A stretch of DNA of 5,219 bases, taken from Nitriliruptoraceae bacterium. Lineage in GTDB: Bacteria > Actinomycetota > Nitriliruptoria > Nitriliruptorales > Nitriliruptoraceae. The position numbers and the translations under genes were made by a program. Below the pieces are notes generated by a model. The model was not told the DNA's origin. It saw nothing but the letters and a program-made list of their open reading frames with translations, and searched no databases. The stretch spans positions 1 through 5,219 of the forward strand of contig SLDB01000150.1 of assembly GCA_007125475.1 (NCBI GenBank). Direction: 5' to 3'. Below, in pieces: positions 1-5,219 of this stretch. The stretch's first letter is position 1. Each line of letters opens with the position of its first letter.

Positions 1-1
1 C

Positions 2-430
2 AGCTACGAGGTGGCCGACCCCGCCCTGGTGCGGGCCGTCTACGACGCCAACGCCCCGCTGGAGGGGCGCGACATGCTCCTCGTCGGTCGCTTCTTCGGG
101 TTGCGCTTCCCGATGGGGGTGCGCATCGGCGGCGTCATCGACGGTCCCGACGAGCTGGATGGCTCACCGGTGCACCGTTTCGCCTGGCACTACCGCACCC
201 TCGAGGGGCACCTCGAGCGTGGGCAGATGGACTACGAGGTGGTGAAGTACCTCGAGGACGGACGGGTGGAGTTCCGCCTGGCGGCGTACTCGCAGCGCGG
301 GCCGATCCGCAACCCGGTCCTGCGCGCCGGCTTCGCCGTCTTCGGCCGATCCACCCAGCTGCGCTTCTACGCCCGTGCGGCACAGCGGATGCGATCCCTC
401 ACCGCCGAGCTGGCAGGACCGCGCTCGTGA
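2..430 (+). CDS. DUF1990 family protein, 5' end outside the window
   Basis: This is the C-terminal 142 codons of a protein whose frame is open to the left edge, so the true start lies upstream. The GTG at 11 is in frame but preceded by coding sequence (Ser-Tyr-Glu), and I do not take it as the start. The match to DUF1990 rests on remembered family features: a GRDMLLVGRFFGL segment near residues 22-34, the core YRTLEGHLERGQMDYEV around residues 64-80, then VEFRLAAYS and a terminal NPVLRAGFAVFGR...RFYARA helix region. The family is small, soluble and of unknown biochemical function; the plant and bacterial members I know of have no assigned reaction. There is no signal peptide or membrane segment in the visible part. 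The gene ends 36 bp before the convergent stop of the next gene. I am fairly sure of the family from motif memory, not from a search. Confidence 0.75.
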   Translation, partial: SYEVADPALVRAVYDANAPLEGRDMLLVGRFFGLRFPMGVRIGGVIDGPDELDGSPVHRFAWHYRTLEGHLERGQMDYEVVKYLEDGRVEFRLAAYSQRGPIRNPVLRAGFAVFGRSTQLRFYARAAQRMRSLTAELAGPRS

Positions 431-435
431 CACCC

Positions 436-450
436 CGGCGAGAAACGCCG
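436..450. terminator. Short hairpin between convergent genes
   Basis: In the 36-bp gap between the convergent stops at 430 and 467 there is a perfect 5-bp stem, CGGCG (436-440) and CGCCG (446-450), around an AGAAA loop. It could weakly end transcription from both sides. The stem is short and neither strand has a U tract, so chance is a real alternative in DNA this GC-rich. Confidence 0.25.
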
Positions 451-466
451 ACGCCGCCACCCGGCC

Positions 467-1587
467 TCATTTCCCGGCGACCCGGAACCAGCGCGAACTC
501 CACCGCGAGCCGGCGACGGCGGAGTTGGCGAGATCGAGCGTGGCCTGCCACCGGTAGGTCGTCGGCCACCGACGGAAGATCGGGAGCCGGAACAGCACCG
601 CCAGGAGCGGCCGGCGTTGACGTGCCCGCCACGGTCGGAACCGACCGATCACGAGGTGGACCTGGTCACCGACGCGGCGCAGCTCGTACCGCCCCTGCAG
701 CTGTGTGGTCACGTCCGCCTGCAGCAGGACCGCACCCCGGTGGCGCGCACCCGGCGCCAGAGCGGCGACGTCCGGCAGCGGTGGGTCGAGGAGGACGCCA
801 CACCGGTGGCCGCCCCGGTGGACCCACACCCCCGTGATGCCTGGCCGCCCGTCCACGTCGATGACGCCGACGCCGTCCTCGCGCTCGTCTCCGTCAGTCG
901 CGCGCACCGGTACCCAGGGGGGTCGGTGAACCGGCTGGAGTTGAGCTCACACGCCATGACCTGCGGGTCGTACCGGGCCATCAGACATCGCCGACCACCG
1001 AGGGGGAGCGGGAGGCGTGGGATCGTCCGGACTTCCCCGTCCACCCGCAACGCCACCTCGGAACCACGGACCGGCACGAAGGACAGCCCCGGTAGCCAGA
1101 TGAACGGGAAGAACGCCGGGGTGTCGAAGGCGCCACCGACGGGCGCCAGCACCGGGAACCGGTCCCGCGGACCGGTGAGGTGTTCGTGCATCCGCAGGTC
1201 CACACGCCGGCCGTTCGGGGCGGTGAAGGCGACGTCGACCTTGAGGCCGTCCTCCGTCACCTCGAAACGCGCCGCTTCGAACTCCGTGTGGTGGATGCCG
1301 TGCACGCCCTCGCCGAGACCGTCGTAGCCGGCGGGATCGACCTGCACCTGCGGCTCGGCGTACAGCTCGACCTGACCGTCGTGGCGGTAGGCCAACAGGA
1401 CCAGACCGTCTCCGTCGGGACCGTCGAGGACCTGCGGTTCCAGTGCGCGGTAGGTGGGATCGTCGCCGACGTCGATGACGAGGAGCCGTCGGATGGGACC
1501 CAGCTCCAGCGTGATCGGCAGGAGCAGCCCATCACCTCCCTGAGCGGCGGGTGTGACACGCGATTCTTTCGAAGCGCGACGCGCCAT
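467..1587 (-). CDS. Unrecognised protein of about 373 aa, reading frame broken once at 917-922
   Basis: I do not recognise this gene. It starts at ATG 1587, with GAAGGA at 1594-1599 six bases upstream, and begins MARRASKESR. Residues 1-224 are read down to about 916. In that frame translation continues in Ser/Arg/Thr/Cys-rich shadow sequence to a stop at 709-711, giving 292 aa. The real continuation lies in the -1 frame (WVPVRATDGDERE...) and ends at the stop 467-469, giving 149 more residues. Both halves have normal composition up to the break, so one ancestral gene is the simplest reading. The protein is soluble-looking, with alternating short hydrophobic stretches that suggest mostly beta structure. 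It has a conserved-looking LRMHEHLTGPRDRFPVLAP segment (131-149), a hydrophobic FFPFIWLPGLSFVP patch (159-172), and a basic C-terminal stretch with RRPLLAVLFRLP and FRRWPTTYRW (326-347). There is no signal peptide. It is divergent from the hydrolase gene. Confidence 0.7.
916..922 (-). other. Homopolymer frame-break site, C-CCC-CCT on the coding strand
   Basis: On the minus strand the sequence reads GAC CCC CCT GGG TAC in the upstream frame. The downstream coding frame reads CCC CCC TGG GTA CCG GTG. The six C (plus-strand G 917-922) followed by T fit the X-XXY-YYZ pattern of a -1 slippery heptamer. They are equally a classic place for a one-base deletion or a sequencing error. Either route gives ...TDPPWVPVRATDG... 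across the junction. Confidence 0.75.
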
Positions 1588-1593
1588 GACGGT

Positions 1594-1599
1594 TCCTTC
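1594..1599 (-). promoter_or_regulatory. Ribosome binding site fixing the start at 1587
   Basis: GAAGGA on the minus strand lies six bases before ATG 1587. It favours this start over the in-frame ATG far upstream at 1953, which would overlap the divergent hydrolase gene and add a compositionally odd Arg/Pro-rich N-terminus. Confidence 0.65.
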
Positions 1600-1699
1600 G
1601 CGGGGGCAGCACGCGGGCGTACACGCTGCGAGGTACGGATCTTCCCCTCGGCCCCGCCCCGGCAGCAGGGTCCAACGTCCCGTTGCTGGCGGTGATGGG

Positions 1700-1717
1700 C
1701 ATGTCGGCAGCGACGTG
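1700..1717. promoter_or_regulatory. Near-palindrome, possible operator
   Basis: CATGTCG (1700-1706) and CGACGTG (1711-1717) form an inverted repeat with six of seven positions complementary and a 4-bp spacer. An 18-bp element between divergent genes has the geometry of a dimeric repressor site. No regulator gene is visible in the window, and short palindromes are not rare in such sequence. Confidence 0.3.
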
Positions 1718-1734
1718 ATCGCCGACCAGGCTCC

Positions 1735-1747
1735 GGGCCGAAGGCCC
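1735..1747. repeat. Short perfect inverted repeat GGGCC-GAA-GGCCC
   Basis: A 5-bp perfect stem with a 3-base loop lies about 110 bp upstream of the hydrolase start. It could be part of a leader hairpin or an operator half. It may also be chance in GC-rich DNA. Confidence 0.25.
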
Positions 1748-1808
1748 TGCAGATGCAAGTCCTGCGGCACTGATGCTCGCGGACACGGCGCCGCACGATC
1801 CCGGCGGG

Positions 1809-1832
1809 CAGGCACGGACACAGGCACGGACA
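1809..1832 (+). repeat. Perfect 12-bp tandem direct repeat
   Basis: CAGGCACGGACA occurs twice back to back (1809-1820 and 1821-1832). A degenerate third copy may follow (ACGCACGG, from about 1833). The pair ends 15 bases before the AGGAGG ribosome binding site of the hydrolase gene, so it would lie in its 5' untranslated leader or core promoter. Plausible roles are a tandem regulator site or simple slipped-strand duplication; the sequence does not decide between them. Confidence 0.6.
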
Positions 1833-1847
1833 ACGCACGGGCACCCC

Positions 1848-1853
1848 AGGAGG
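1848..1853 (+). promoter_or_regulatory. Strong ribosome binding site fixing the GTG start at 1859
   Basis: AGGAGG, a full Shine-Dalgarno core, sits five bases before GTG 1859. It decides the start of the hydrolase gene. The same frame is open back to an ATG codon at 1553, but that extension would run through the divergent promoter region and the antisense gene. Confidence 0.8.
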
Positions 1854-1858
1854 TCGCC

Positions 1859-2599
1859 GTGGCATCCCTGACGAGGGATCCGATCACCGTGTCGCCTCGG
1901 TTGCGCCGGTCTCGACGCTCACTCCTCCCCCCACGCGTCTCCGGCTTCCCCACGGTGGCAGGCCAGGCGGAATACCACCGCGCCTACCAGCACACCGTCG
2001 ATGCACTCTGGCCTGTCGCCGTCGAGCACGCCTCCCTGCCGACCCGCTTCGGCACGACTCACGCGCTTGTCAGCGGGCCGCCGGATGCCAGCCCAGTGTT
2101 CCTGTTCCACGGTGCTGGGCTGTCAGCCACCTCCTGGTATCGCACCGTCGGGCCGCTCGCGGAGCGGTTCCGGGTCATCGCGGTCGACCACGTCTTCGAC
2201 CGCGGGCTCGGGGAGCAGTCGGCGATCGTCGGGGGCGAGGGCGAAGCGGCGATGTGGGTCGCCGACCTCCTGGCAGCCTGCGGGGAGCGATCCGCCTCGC
2301 TGGTGGGGCTCTCGCAGGGGGCGTGGGTCGCGGCGGCGACAGCGCGGTACCACCCCGAGCTGGTCGACCGGCTCGTGTTGCTCGCGCCGGCGGCGACGAT
2401 CGCCGCGTTCCGGGCCCCGTTCTGGTTGCTGTTCCGCGGCCTGCAGCACCTGCTCCCCGCCGGCGATCCCGAGGTCCGTGCGCGACGCACCTTCGCCCTG
2501 GTGAACGCCGAACCGGCACCGGAGCTCCTCCAGCAGACCGCTCAAGAGATCCTGCGTTCCCTGGCCACACCGACGACCCCACGAGGCGGCCGGCCATGA
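1859..2599 (+). CDS. Alpha/beta-hydrolase fold protein lacking the C-terminal catalytic part
   Basis: The 246-aa protein starts with GTG at 1859. It follows the family order: a strand and turn with WPVAVEHASLPTRFGTTHALVSGP (51-74), the oxyanion-hole motif HGAG (84-87), AVDHVFDRG after the next strand (108-116), the nucleophile elbow GLSQG with Ser152 (150-154), and LVLLAPAA (172-179) leading into a hydrophobic lid region (180-205). Related hydrolases known to me continue for roughly 60-80 residues, with a strand carrying the catalytic Asp and a final conserved His. Here the protein ends at PTTPRGGRP, and neither residue is present. I find no continuation in any frame downstream, so this looks like a true truncation, not a frameshift. 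It has no signal peptide and is presumably cytoplasmic. The last four bases overlap the next gene (ATGA), which suggests translational coupling. Hydrolytic activity is doubtful; a binding or accessory role, or decay, is possible. Confidence 0.8.
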   Translation: MASLTRDPITVSPRLRRSRRSLLPPRVSGFPTVAGQAEYHRAYQHTVDALWPVAVEHASLPTRFGTTHALVSGPPDASPVFLFHGAGLSATSWYRTVGPLAERFRVIAVDHVFDRGLGEQSAIVGGEGEAAMWVADLLAACGERSASLVGLSQGAWVAAATARYHPELVDRLVLLAPAATIAAFRAPFWLLFRGLQHLLPAGDPEVRARRTFALVNAEPAPELLQQTAQEILRSLATPTTPRGGRP

Positions 2600-3594
2600 C
2601 CAGGCGACACCGGCACCCGGAACCCCGAGGCAGCACGCAGACCGTCCCCCCGCGCCCAGATGATCCGGTCGTCCCGCGCGACGCAGCGGTCCCCGCGGTC
2701 ACCACCTCCCGGGCGGCGGTACGACTCGCGATGATCGTCGCCGTCCTCGTCGCGTTCGCCGCCGGCGTCGGGTTGACCTGGAGCGGAGGAGACGCACCGG
2801 AGACGGCCACGACGATCCGTGGGGAGGTCGTCGAGTTGTACGGGTCCGGCCTCTACCGCCACGACTCGCTGCACGTCGGGCCGGTGCACCGGGGAACCGA
2901 CGCCGTCGCCGTACTGCTGTGGCTGCCGCTGCTCGGCTACGCCACCGCCCGCTACCGGCGCGGATCGGTGCGGGGGGCGCTGTTGCTCGCCTCGTCGTTG
3001 CTGTGGTTCCTCTACCTCTACCTCTCGCTCGCCCTCGGGGCGGCGTACAACGAGCTGTTCCTCGTCTACGTCGCGCTCGTCGCCGCCGCGGGCACGGCCC
3101 TGGCGTTGGTCCTGCGTTCGGTCGACACGCAGTGGCTCGCCAACCAGTTGTCGGTGCGGTTCCCGGCGCGCGGGATCGCCGCCTTCCTCCTCATCACGTC
3201 GAGTGCCACCCTGCTGCTGTGGGGCGGGCTCGCGACCTCCGCACTGATCCAGGGCGGCCCGCCGGCGCACCTCGGGTTGGCCACCACGACCGTGGAGGAG
3301 GCGCTCAGCCTCGGCATCCTCGTCCCGGCGTTCCTCTGCACCGCGATCGCGCTGCGCCGGGGCGACACGGGTCTCGGCACGCTCCTCGGGTTCCCCCTCC
3401 TCGTGCTGGTCGCCGGGCTCGCGCCGGTGGTCACCGCACAGACGGTCGCGCAACTCCTCGCCGGCGTCACGTTGGAACCGGCCGAGGTGGCCGGCCTCGT
3501 CGCCTCCTGGGTGGTCCTCGGCGTGATCGCACTCAGCTTCGTCGTCCGCGCGTGGCGTGCCATCGACGAACCGGCACCGCCGGGGCGACGATGA
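2596..3594 (+). CDS. Polytopic membrane protein of unknown function
   Basis: The 332-aa protein starts at ATG 2596, inside the stop of the hydrolase gene, with a weak GAGG at 2583-2586 nine bases upstream. A basic, Pro-rich N-terminal tail (1-40) precedes about eight predicted membrane segments, roughly at residues 42-61, 102-119, 126-149, 153-173, 192-214, 236-252, 260-282 and 298-317. Between the first two lies a non-membrane loop with RGEVVELYGSGLYRHDSLHVG (75-95), followed by RGTDAV and, after segment two, YRRGSVRGALLL. These look conserved: I have a recollection of similar loops in uncharacterised membrane proteins of Firmicutes and Actinobacteria, but no named family. The next in-frame ATG (codon 46) would cut into the first membrane segment, which supports the upstream start. 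No transporter, protease or kinase motif is visible. Coupling to the hydrolase suggests that the two are made together. Confidence 0.75.
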   Translation: MTRRHRHPEPRGSTQTVPPRPDDPVVPRDAAVPAVTTSRAAVRLAMIVAVLVAFAAGVGLTWSGGDAPETATTIRGEVVELYGSGLYRHDSLHVGPVHRGTDAVAVLLWLPLLGYATARYRRGSVRGALLLASSLLWFLYLYLSLALGAAYNELFLVYVALVAAAGTALALVLRSVDTQWLANQLSVRFPARGIAAFLLITSSATLLLWGGLATSALIQGGPPAHLGLATTTVEEALSLGILVPAFLCTAIALRRGDTGLGTLLGFPLLVLVAGLAPVVTAQTVAQLLAGVTLEPAEVAGLVASWVVLGVIALSFVVRAWRAIDEPAPPGRR

Positions 3595-3609
3595 CCCCCG
3601 CGTCCTCGC

Positions 3610-3640
3610 AGCGCCGGAGCCGGTCAGAGCTCCCGGCGTT
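3610..3640. terminator. Bulged hairpin between convergent genes, possible bidirectional terminator
   Basis: CGCCGGAGC (3612-3620) pairs with GCTCC-C-GGCG (3629-3638) as a nine-base-pair stem with one bulged C and an 8-base loop. A G-T and an A-T pair at 3610-3611 and 3639-3640 can extend it. The loop contains the TGA stop of the minus-strand permease gene. It lies just past the + strand stop at 3594, so it could end transcripts from both sides. No U tract follows on either strand, a common situation in high-GC actinobacteria, so the call is moderate. Confidence 0.4.
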
Positions 3641-4370
3641 CCAGCCCCGAGGCGGCGAGGGTGAGCAGCGCCGGGATGGCGGCCAGCGTCACCACCGTGG
3701 CCCGCACGTAGTCCGATGCCGGCGCGCCCTCGACGAGGGAAGCGACCGCCCCGACGAGGTGGCTGGGAAGCCACGGCTGCAGCGGCGGGAAGAGCCCCAG
3801 CACCGGGAGCAGCAACAGCGCGAGGAGCGACAGGAACACGGTGGCCGTCGTGCCACGGACCAACCCCGCGACCGCGGAGACGACCGCGACGGCGAACAGC
3901 AGGTAGACCGATCCGTACAGCGTGCCGACGATCATCGGTGGGGCCGGCAACCCCCCGATCAGCACCCCGGTCAACGCCCACGTGATCGCGGTCCCGAGCA
4001 CCAGCGAGAACACCGCGAGCCCGGCCACGACGGTGTAGCGCGGCCACAGCAATGTCCGGGCACGCTCGACCCGCCCGCGCAGGAACGCGGCGACCTCGGT
4101 TCGGGCGTCGATGGTGAGCGAGCCCGCGGCCACGATCACGATCGCCAGCAGACCGATCTGGGTGACGTTGCCGAGGAACTGGCCGACACCGTCGACCGGG
4201 CGCGGGTCGGGGACCTCCACGACGATGTCGGTGGCGAAGTTCGTCATGATCTCGCCCATGAAACGGGCGCTGAACGCCCCGATCACGGCGAACGCGACGT
4301 ACACGCCGACGATGATCGTCCATCGGTGGGTGCGGGTCAGGCGCAGCACCTCGAGTCGCCACAGGGTCAT
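3624..4370 (-). CDS. ABC-2 type transporter permease subunit
   Basis: The 248-aa membrane protein starts at ATG 4370, with GGAG at 4379-4382 eight bases upstream, and overlaps the stop of the ATPase gene by four bases (ATGA). About six membrane segments are visible, roughly at residues 18-36, 71-86, 112-138, 147-170, 174-195 and 225-243, the usual number for ABC-2 permeases. After a hydrophilic loop of about 34 residues, the segment QFLGNVTQIGLLAIVIVAAG and the cytoplasmic TEVAAFLRGRVERARTLL match the typical ABC-2 pattern in which an 'AAFLL..PVSR' loop follows segment two and contacts the ATPase. It would form the membrane channel of a dimeric exporter with the neighbouring ATPase. The substrate cannot be read from the sequence; relatives are linked to export of drugs, peptides, sodium or to cell-surface maintenance. 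The length is normal for single-domain members and there is no sign of damage. Confidence 0.85.
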   Translation of the reverse strand: MTLWRLEVLRLTRTHRWTIIVGVYVAFAVIGAFSARFMGEIMTNFATDIVVEVPDPRPVDGVGQFLGNVTQIGLLAIVIVAAGSLTIDARTEVAAFLRGRVERARTLLWPRYTVVAGLAVFSLVLGTAITWALTGVLIGGLPAPPMIVGTLYGSVYLLFAVAVVSAVAGLVRGTTATVFLSLLALLLLPVLGLFPPLQPWLPSHLVGAVASLVEGAPASDYVRATVVTLAAIPALLTLAASGLERREL

Positions 4371-5219
4371 CGTGTCAGCTCCAGGAAGGCGGTCTCGAGG
4401 TCGGTTGCGGGGTAGAAGGACACCAGTGAGAGGCCGTGCTCGGCGATGAGGTGCGGGACCTGCTGTTCGGCCATGCCCGCGTCCGAGGTGACCAGTCGCA
4501 GCCGGCCCGGGGCGAGCTCCTCGACCGTCTCGACCCACGACTGGGCCTTCAGGTCCGTGAGGAGCCCGGTCGCCGAAGGACGGACGTGCACGGCGTACGC
4601 CGAGGAGGTGCGCGCCAGGAGCTGTTCGATCGGCCCCTGGTAGCGCAGACGGCCGTGGTCGATGACCCCGACGACGTCGCACACCTGTTGCACGTCGCCG
4701 AGGATGTGCGTCGACAGCACCACGGTCTTGGTGCGTGACAGCTGGCCGATCAGGTCCAGCACCTCGCGTCGTCCGGCCGGGTCCAGGGCCGAGGACGGTT
4801 CGTCGAGGAGCAGCACCTGGGGGTCCCCGACCAGGCACGTCGCCAGCCCGAGGCGTTGCAGCATCCCGCGGGAGAACCCGCCGGTACGGCGATCGGCCGC
4901 GTCCGCCAGACCCACTTCGGTGAGCGCGGCGGCCACCCGGTCCTCGGGCAGATCGGCGGCGACCAGGTGACGAGCCAGGTCGACGACCTCGCGCGCCGTC
5001 AGCCACGGCTCGAACAGCGGGGTGTCGACCAGGCTCGCGATGCGGCGACGCTCGACCCCGAGGTGGACCTCGCCGGTGGTCGGCCGGCGCAGGCCGGCGA
5101 GGATCGCGAGCATCGTGGTCTTGCCCGCCCCGTTCGGGCCGATCAGCCCGTAGGTGGCGCCCCGTGGCACGTGCAGATCGACGTCGTCGAGGGCGACCGC
5201 ATCGCCGTAGACCTTCCCC
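4367..5219 (-). CDS. ABC transporter ATP-binding protein, N-terminus outside the window
   Basis: The frame is open to the right edge (first full codon at 5218; fragment begins GKVYGDAVALDDVDLHV), so the start lies beyond it and 283 residues are visible. In fragment numbering the nucleotide-binding domain shows: Walker A GPNGAGKT at 27-34 (5117-5140), a Q-loop position occupied by Asp65 (SLVDTPLF), a divergent signature GGFSRGMLQRL (113-123), Walker B VLLLDEP (135-141) with D-loop SALD (143-146), and the switch His in STH (169-171). All catalytic residues needed for ATP hydrolysis are present. After about residue 205 there is a short C-terminal domain ending ATDLETAFLELTR, as in NatA/BcrA/CcmA-like exporters. 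Its stop overlaps the permease start, so the two are very likely co-transcribed and coupled. It energises the permease; the substrate is unknown. The GTG at 5170 is in frame but internal and not the start, since the sequence before it is normal beta-strand sequence of the domain. Confidence 0.9.
   Translation of the reverse strand, partial: GKVYGDAVALDDVDLHVPRGATYGLIGPNGAGKTTMLAILAGLRRPTTGEVHLGVERRRIASLVDTPLFEPWLTAREVVDLARHLVAADLPEDRVAAALTEVGLADAADRRTGGFSRGMLQRLGLATCLVGDPQVLLLDEPSSALDPAGRREVLDLIGQLSRTKTVVLSTHILGDVQQVCDVVGVIDHGRLRYQGPIEQLLARTSSAYAVHVRPSATGLLTDLKAQSWVETVEELAPGRLRLVTSDAGMAEQQVPHLIAEHGLSLVSFYPATDLETAFLELTR
4379..4382 (-). promoter_or_regulatory. Ribosome binding site of the permease gene
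   Basis: GGAG on the minus strand, inside the end of the ATPase gene, lies eight bases before ATG 4370. It supports the ATGA-coupled start over the much longer open frame that continues upstream. Confidence 0.6.

Larger units (their letters stand above)
1588..1858. promoter_or_regulatory. Divergent intergenic region with candidate control elements
   Basis: These 271 bp separate the start of the minus-strand gene (ATG 1587) from the start of the hydrolase gene (GTG 1859) and must hold the promoters of both. The open frames crossing it, in both directions, are Arg/Pro/Gly-rich and have no recognisable protein content, so I treat it as non-coding. I find no convincing -35/-10 pair on either strand. 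The supportable elements are the tandem repeat at 1809-1832, the near-palindrome at 1700-1717, the inverted repeat at 1735-1747 and the two ribosome binding sites at its ends. Confidence 0.55.

Noticed and set aside
427..837. A 136-codon plus-strand frame overlapping the DUF1990 stop as GTGA
   Set aside because: The overlap looks like coupling, but the translation is Arg/Pro/Ala/Gly-rich with no domain and is antisense to the better-supported minus-strand gene.
1553..1858. A 102-codon N-terminal extension of the hydrolase
   Set aside because: It overlaps the start of the antisense gene and has no recognisable content. AGGAGG five bases before GTG 1859 gives a better start, and the family homology begins only after it.
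709..1953. A 414-aa minus-strand reading frame with ATG at 1953
   Set aside because: Its first 122 codons overlap the divergent hydrolase gene and the promoter region and are Arg/Pro-rich. GAAGGA before ATG 1587 marks the real start. Its last 68 codons, past 916, are shadow sequence after the frame break.
2500..2720. A frameshift that might hide the missing end of the hydrolase
   Set aside because: None of the three plus-strand frames here gives the expected strand with a catalytic Asp followed later by a conserved Gly-His. The truncation is therefore not explained by a simple indel.
2542..4362. A 606-codon minus-strand open frame
   Set aside because: It is rich in Arg, Gly, Asp and Pro with no membrane or domain pattern, and runs antisense to the membrane protein and out of frame with the permease. 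It is a typical high-GC shadow.
2919..4415. A 498-codon plus-strand open frame crossing the convergent junction
   Set aside because: It is low-complexity Arg/Gly/His/Asp-rich sequence, out of frame with the membrane gene and antisense to the transporter genes.
1..5219. A CRISPR array, mobile element, tRNA or rRNA gene
   Set aside because: I saw no regularly spaced repeats, transposase motifs, terminal inverted repeats, or cloverleaf-like or rRNA-like stretches on either strand.

Overview
The window is very GC-rich (about 70% by eye). The coding strands favour G/C in third positions, and the start contexts have clear Shine-Dalgarno sequences. Together with the protein families present, this points to a high-GC Gram-positive bacterium, most likely an actinobacterium. 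I cannot place it below phylum. The window is chromosomal in character: I see no transposase, integrase, tRNA, rRNA, CRISPR array or phage gene.

Left part (1-1587). A DUF1990-family protein runs off the left edge on the + strand and ends at 430. It converges on a minus-strand gene (467-1587) for a protein of about 373 residues that I do not recognise. That gene is intact except for one frame break in a run of six C (coding strand; 917-922). The first 224 residues are in one frame and the last 149 in another. Restoring one C, or a -1 ribosomal slip at C-CCC-CCT, joins the two halves.

Middle part (1588-3594). A 271-bp divergent intergenic region holds a perfect 12-bp tandem repeat and two short inverted repeats. 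It is followed by a two-gene + strand unit. The first gene encodes an alpha/beta-hydrolase with its nucleophile motif (GLSQG) but no C-terminal third, so no catalytic acid or histidine. Through an ATGA overlap it leads directly into a polytopic membrane protein of unknown function with about eight membrane segments.

Right part (3595-5219). A minus-strand ABC-2 type transporter converges on the previous unit across a hairpin. An ATP-binding subunit of the NatA/BcrA/CcmA type, whose N-terminus lies beyond the right edge, overlaps by ATGA with a six-helix permease. The pair is probably co-transcribed and forms an exporter or a membrane-maintenance transporter.

The points most worth checking are the frame break at 917-922 and the catalytically incomplete hydrolase coupled to a membrane protein. 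The remainder looks like ordinary accessory chromosomal content.
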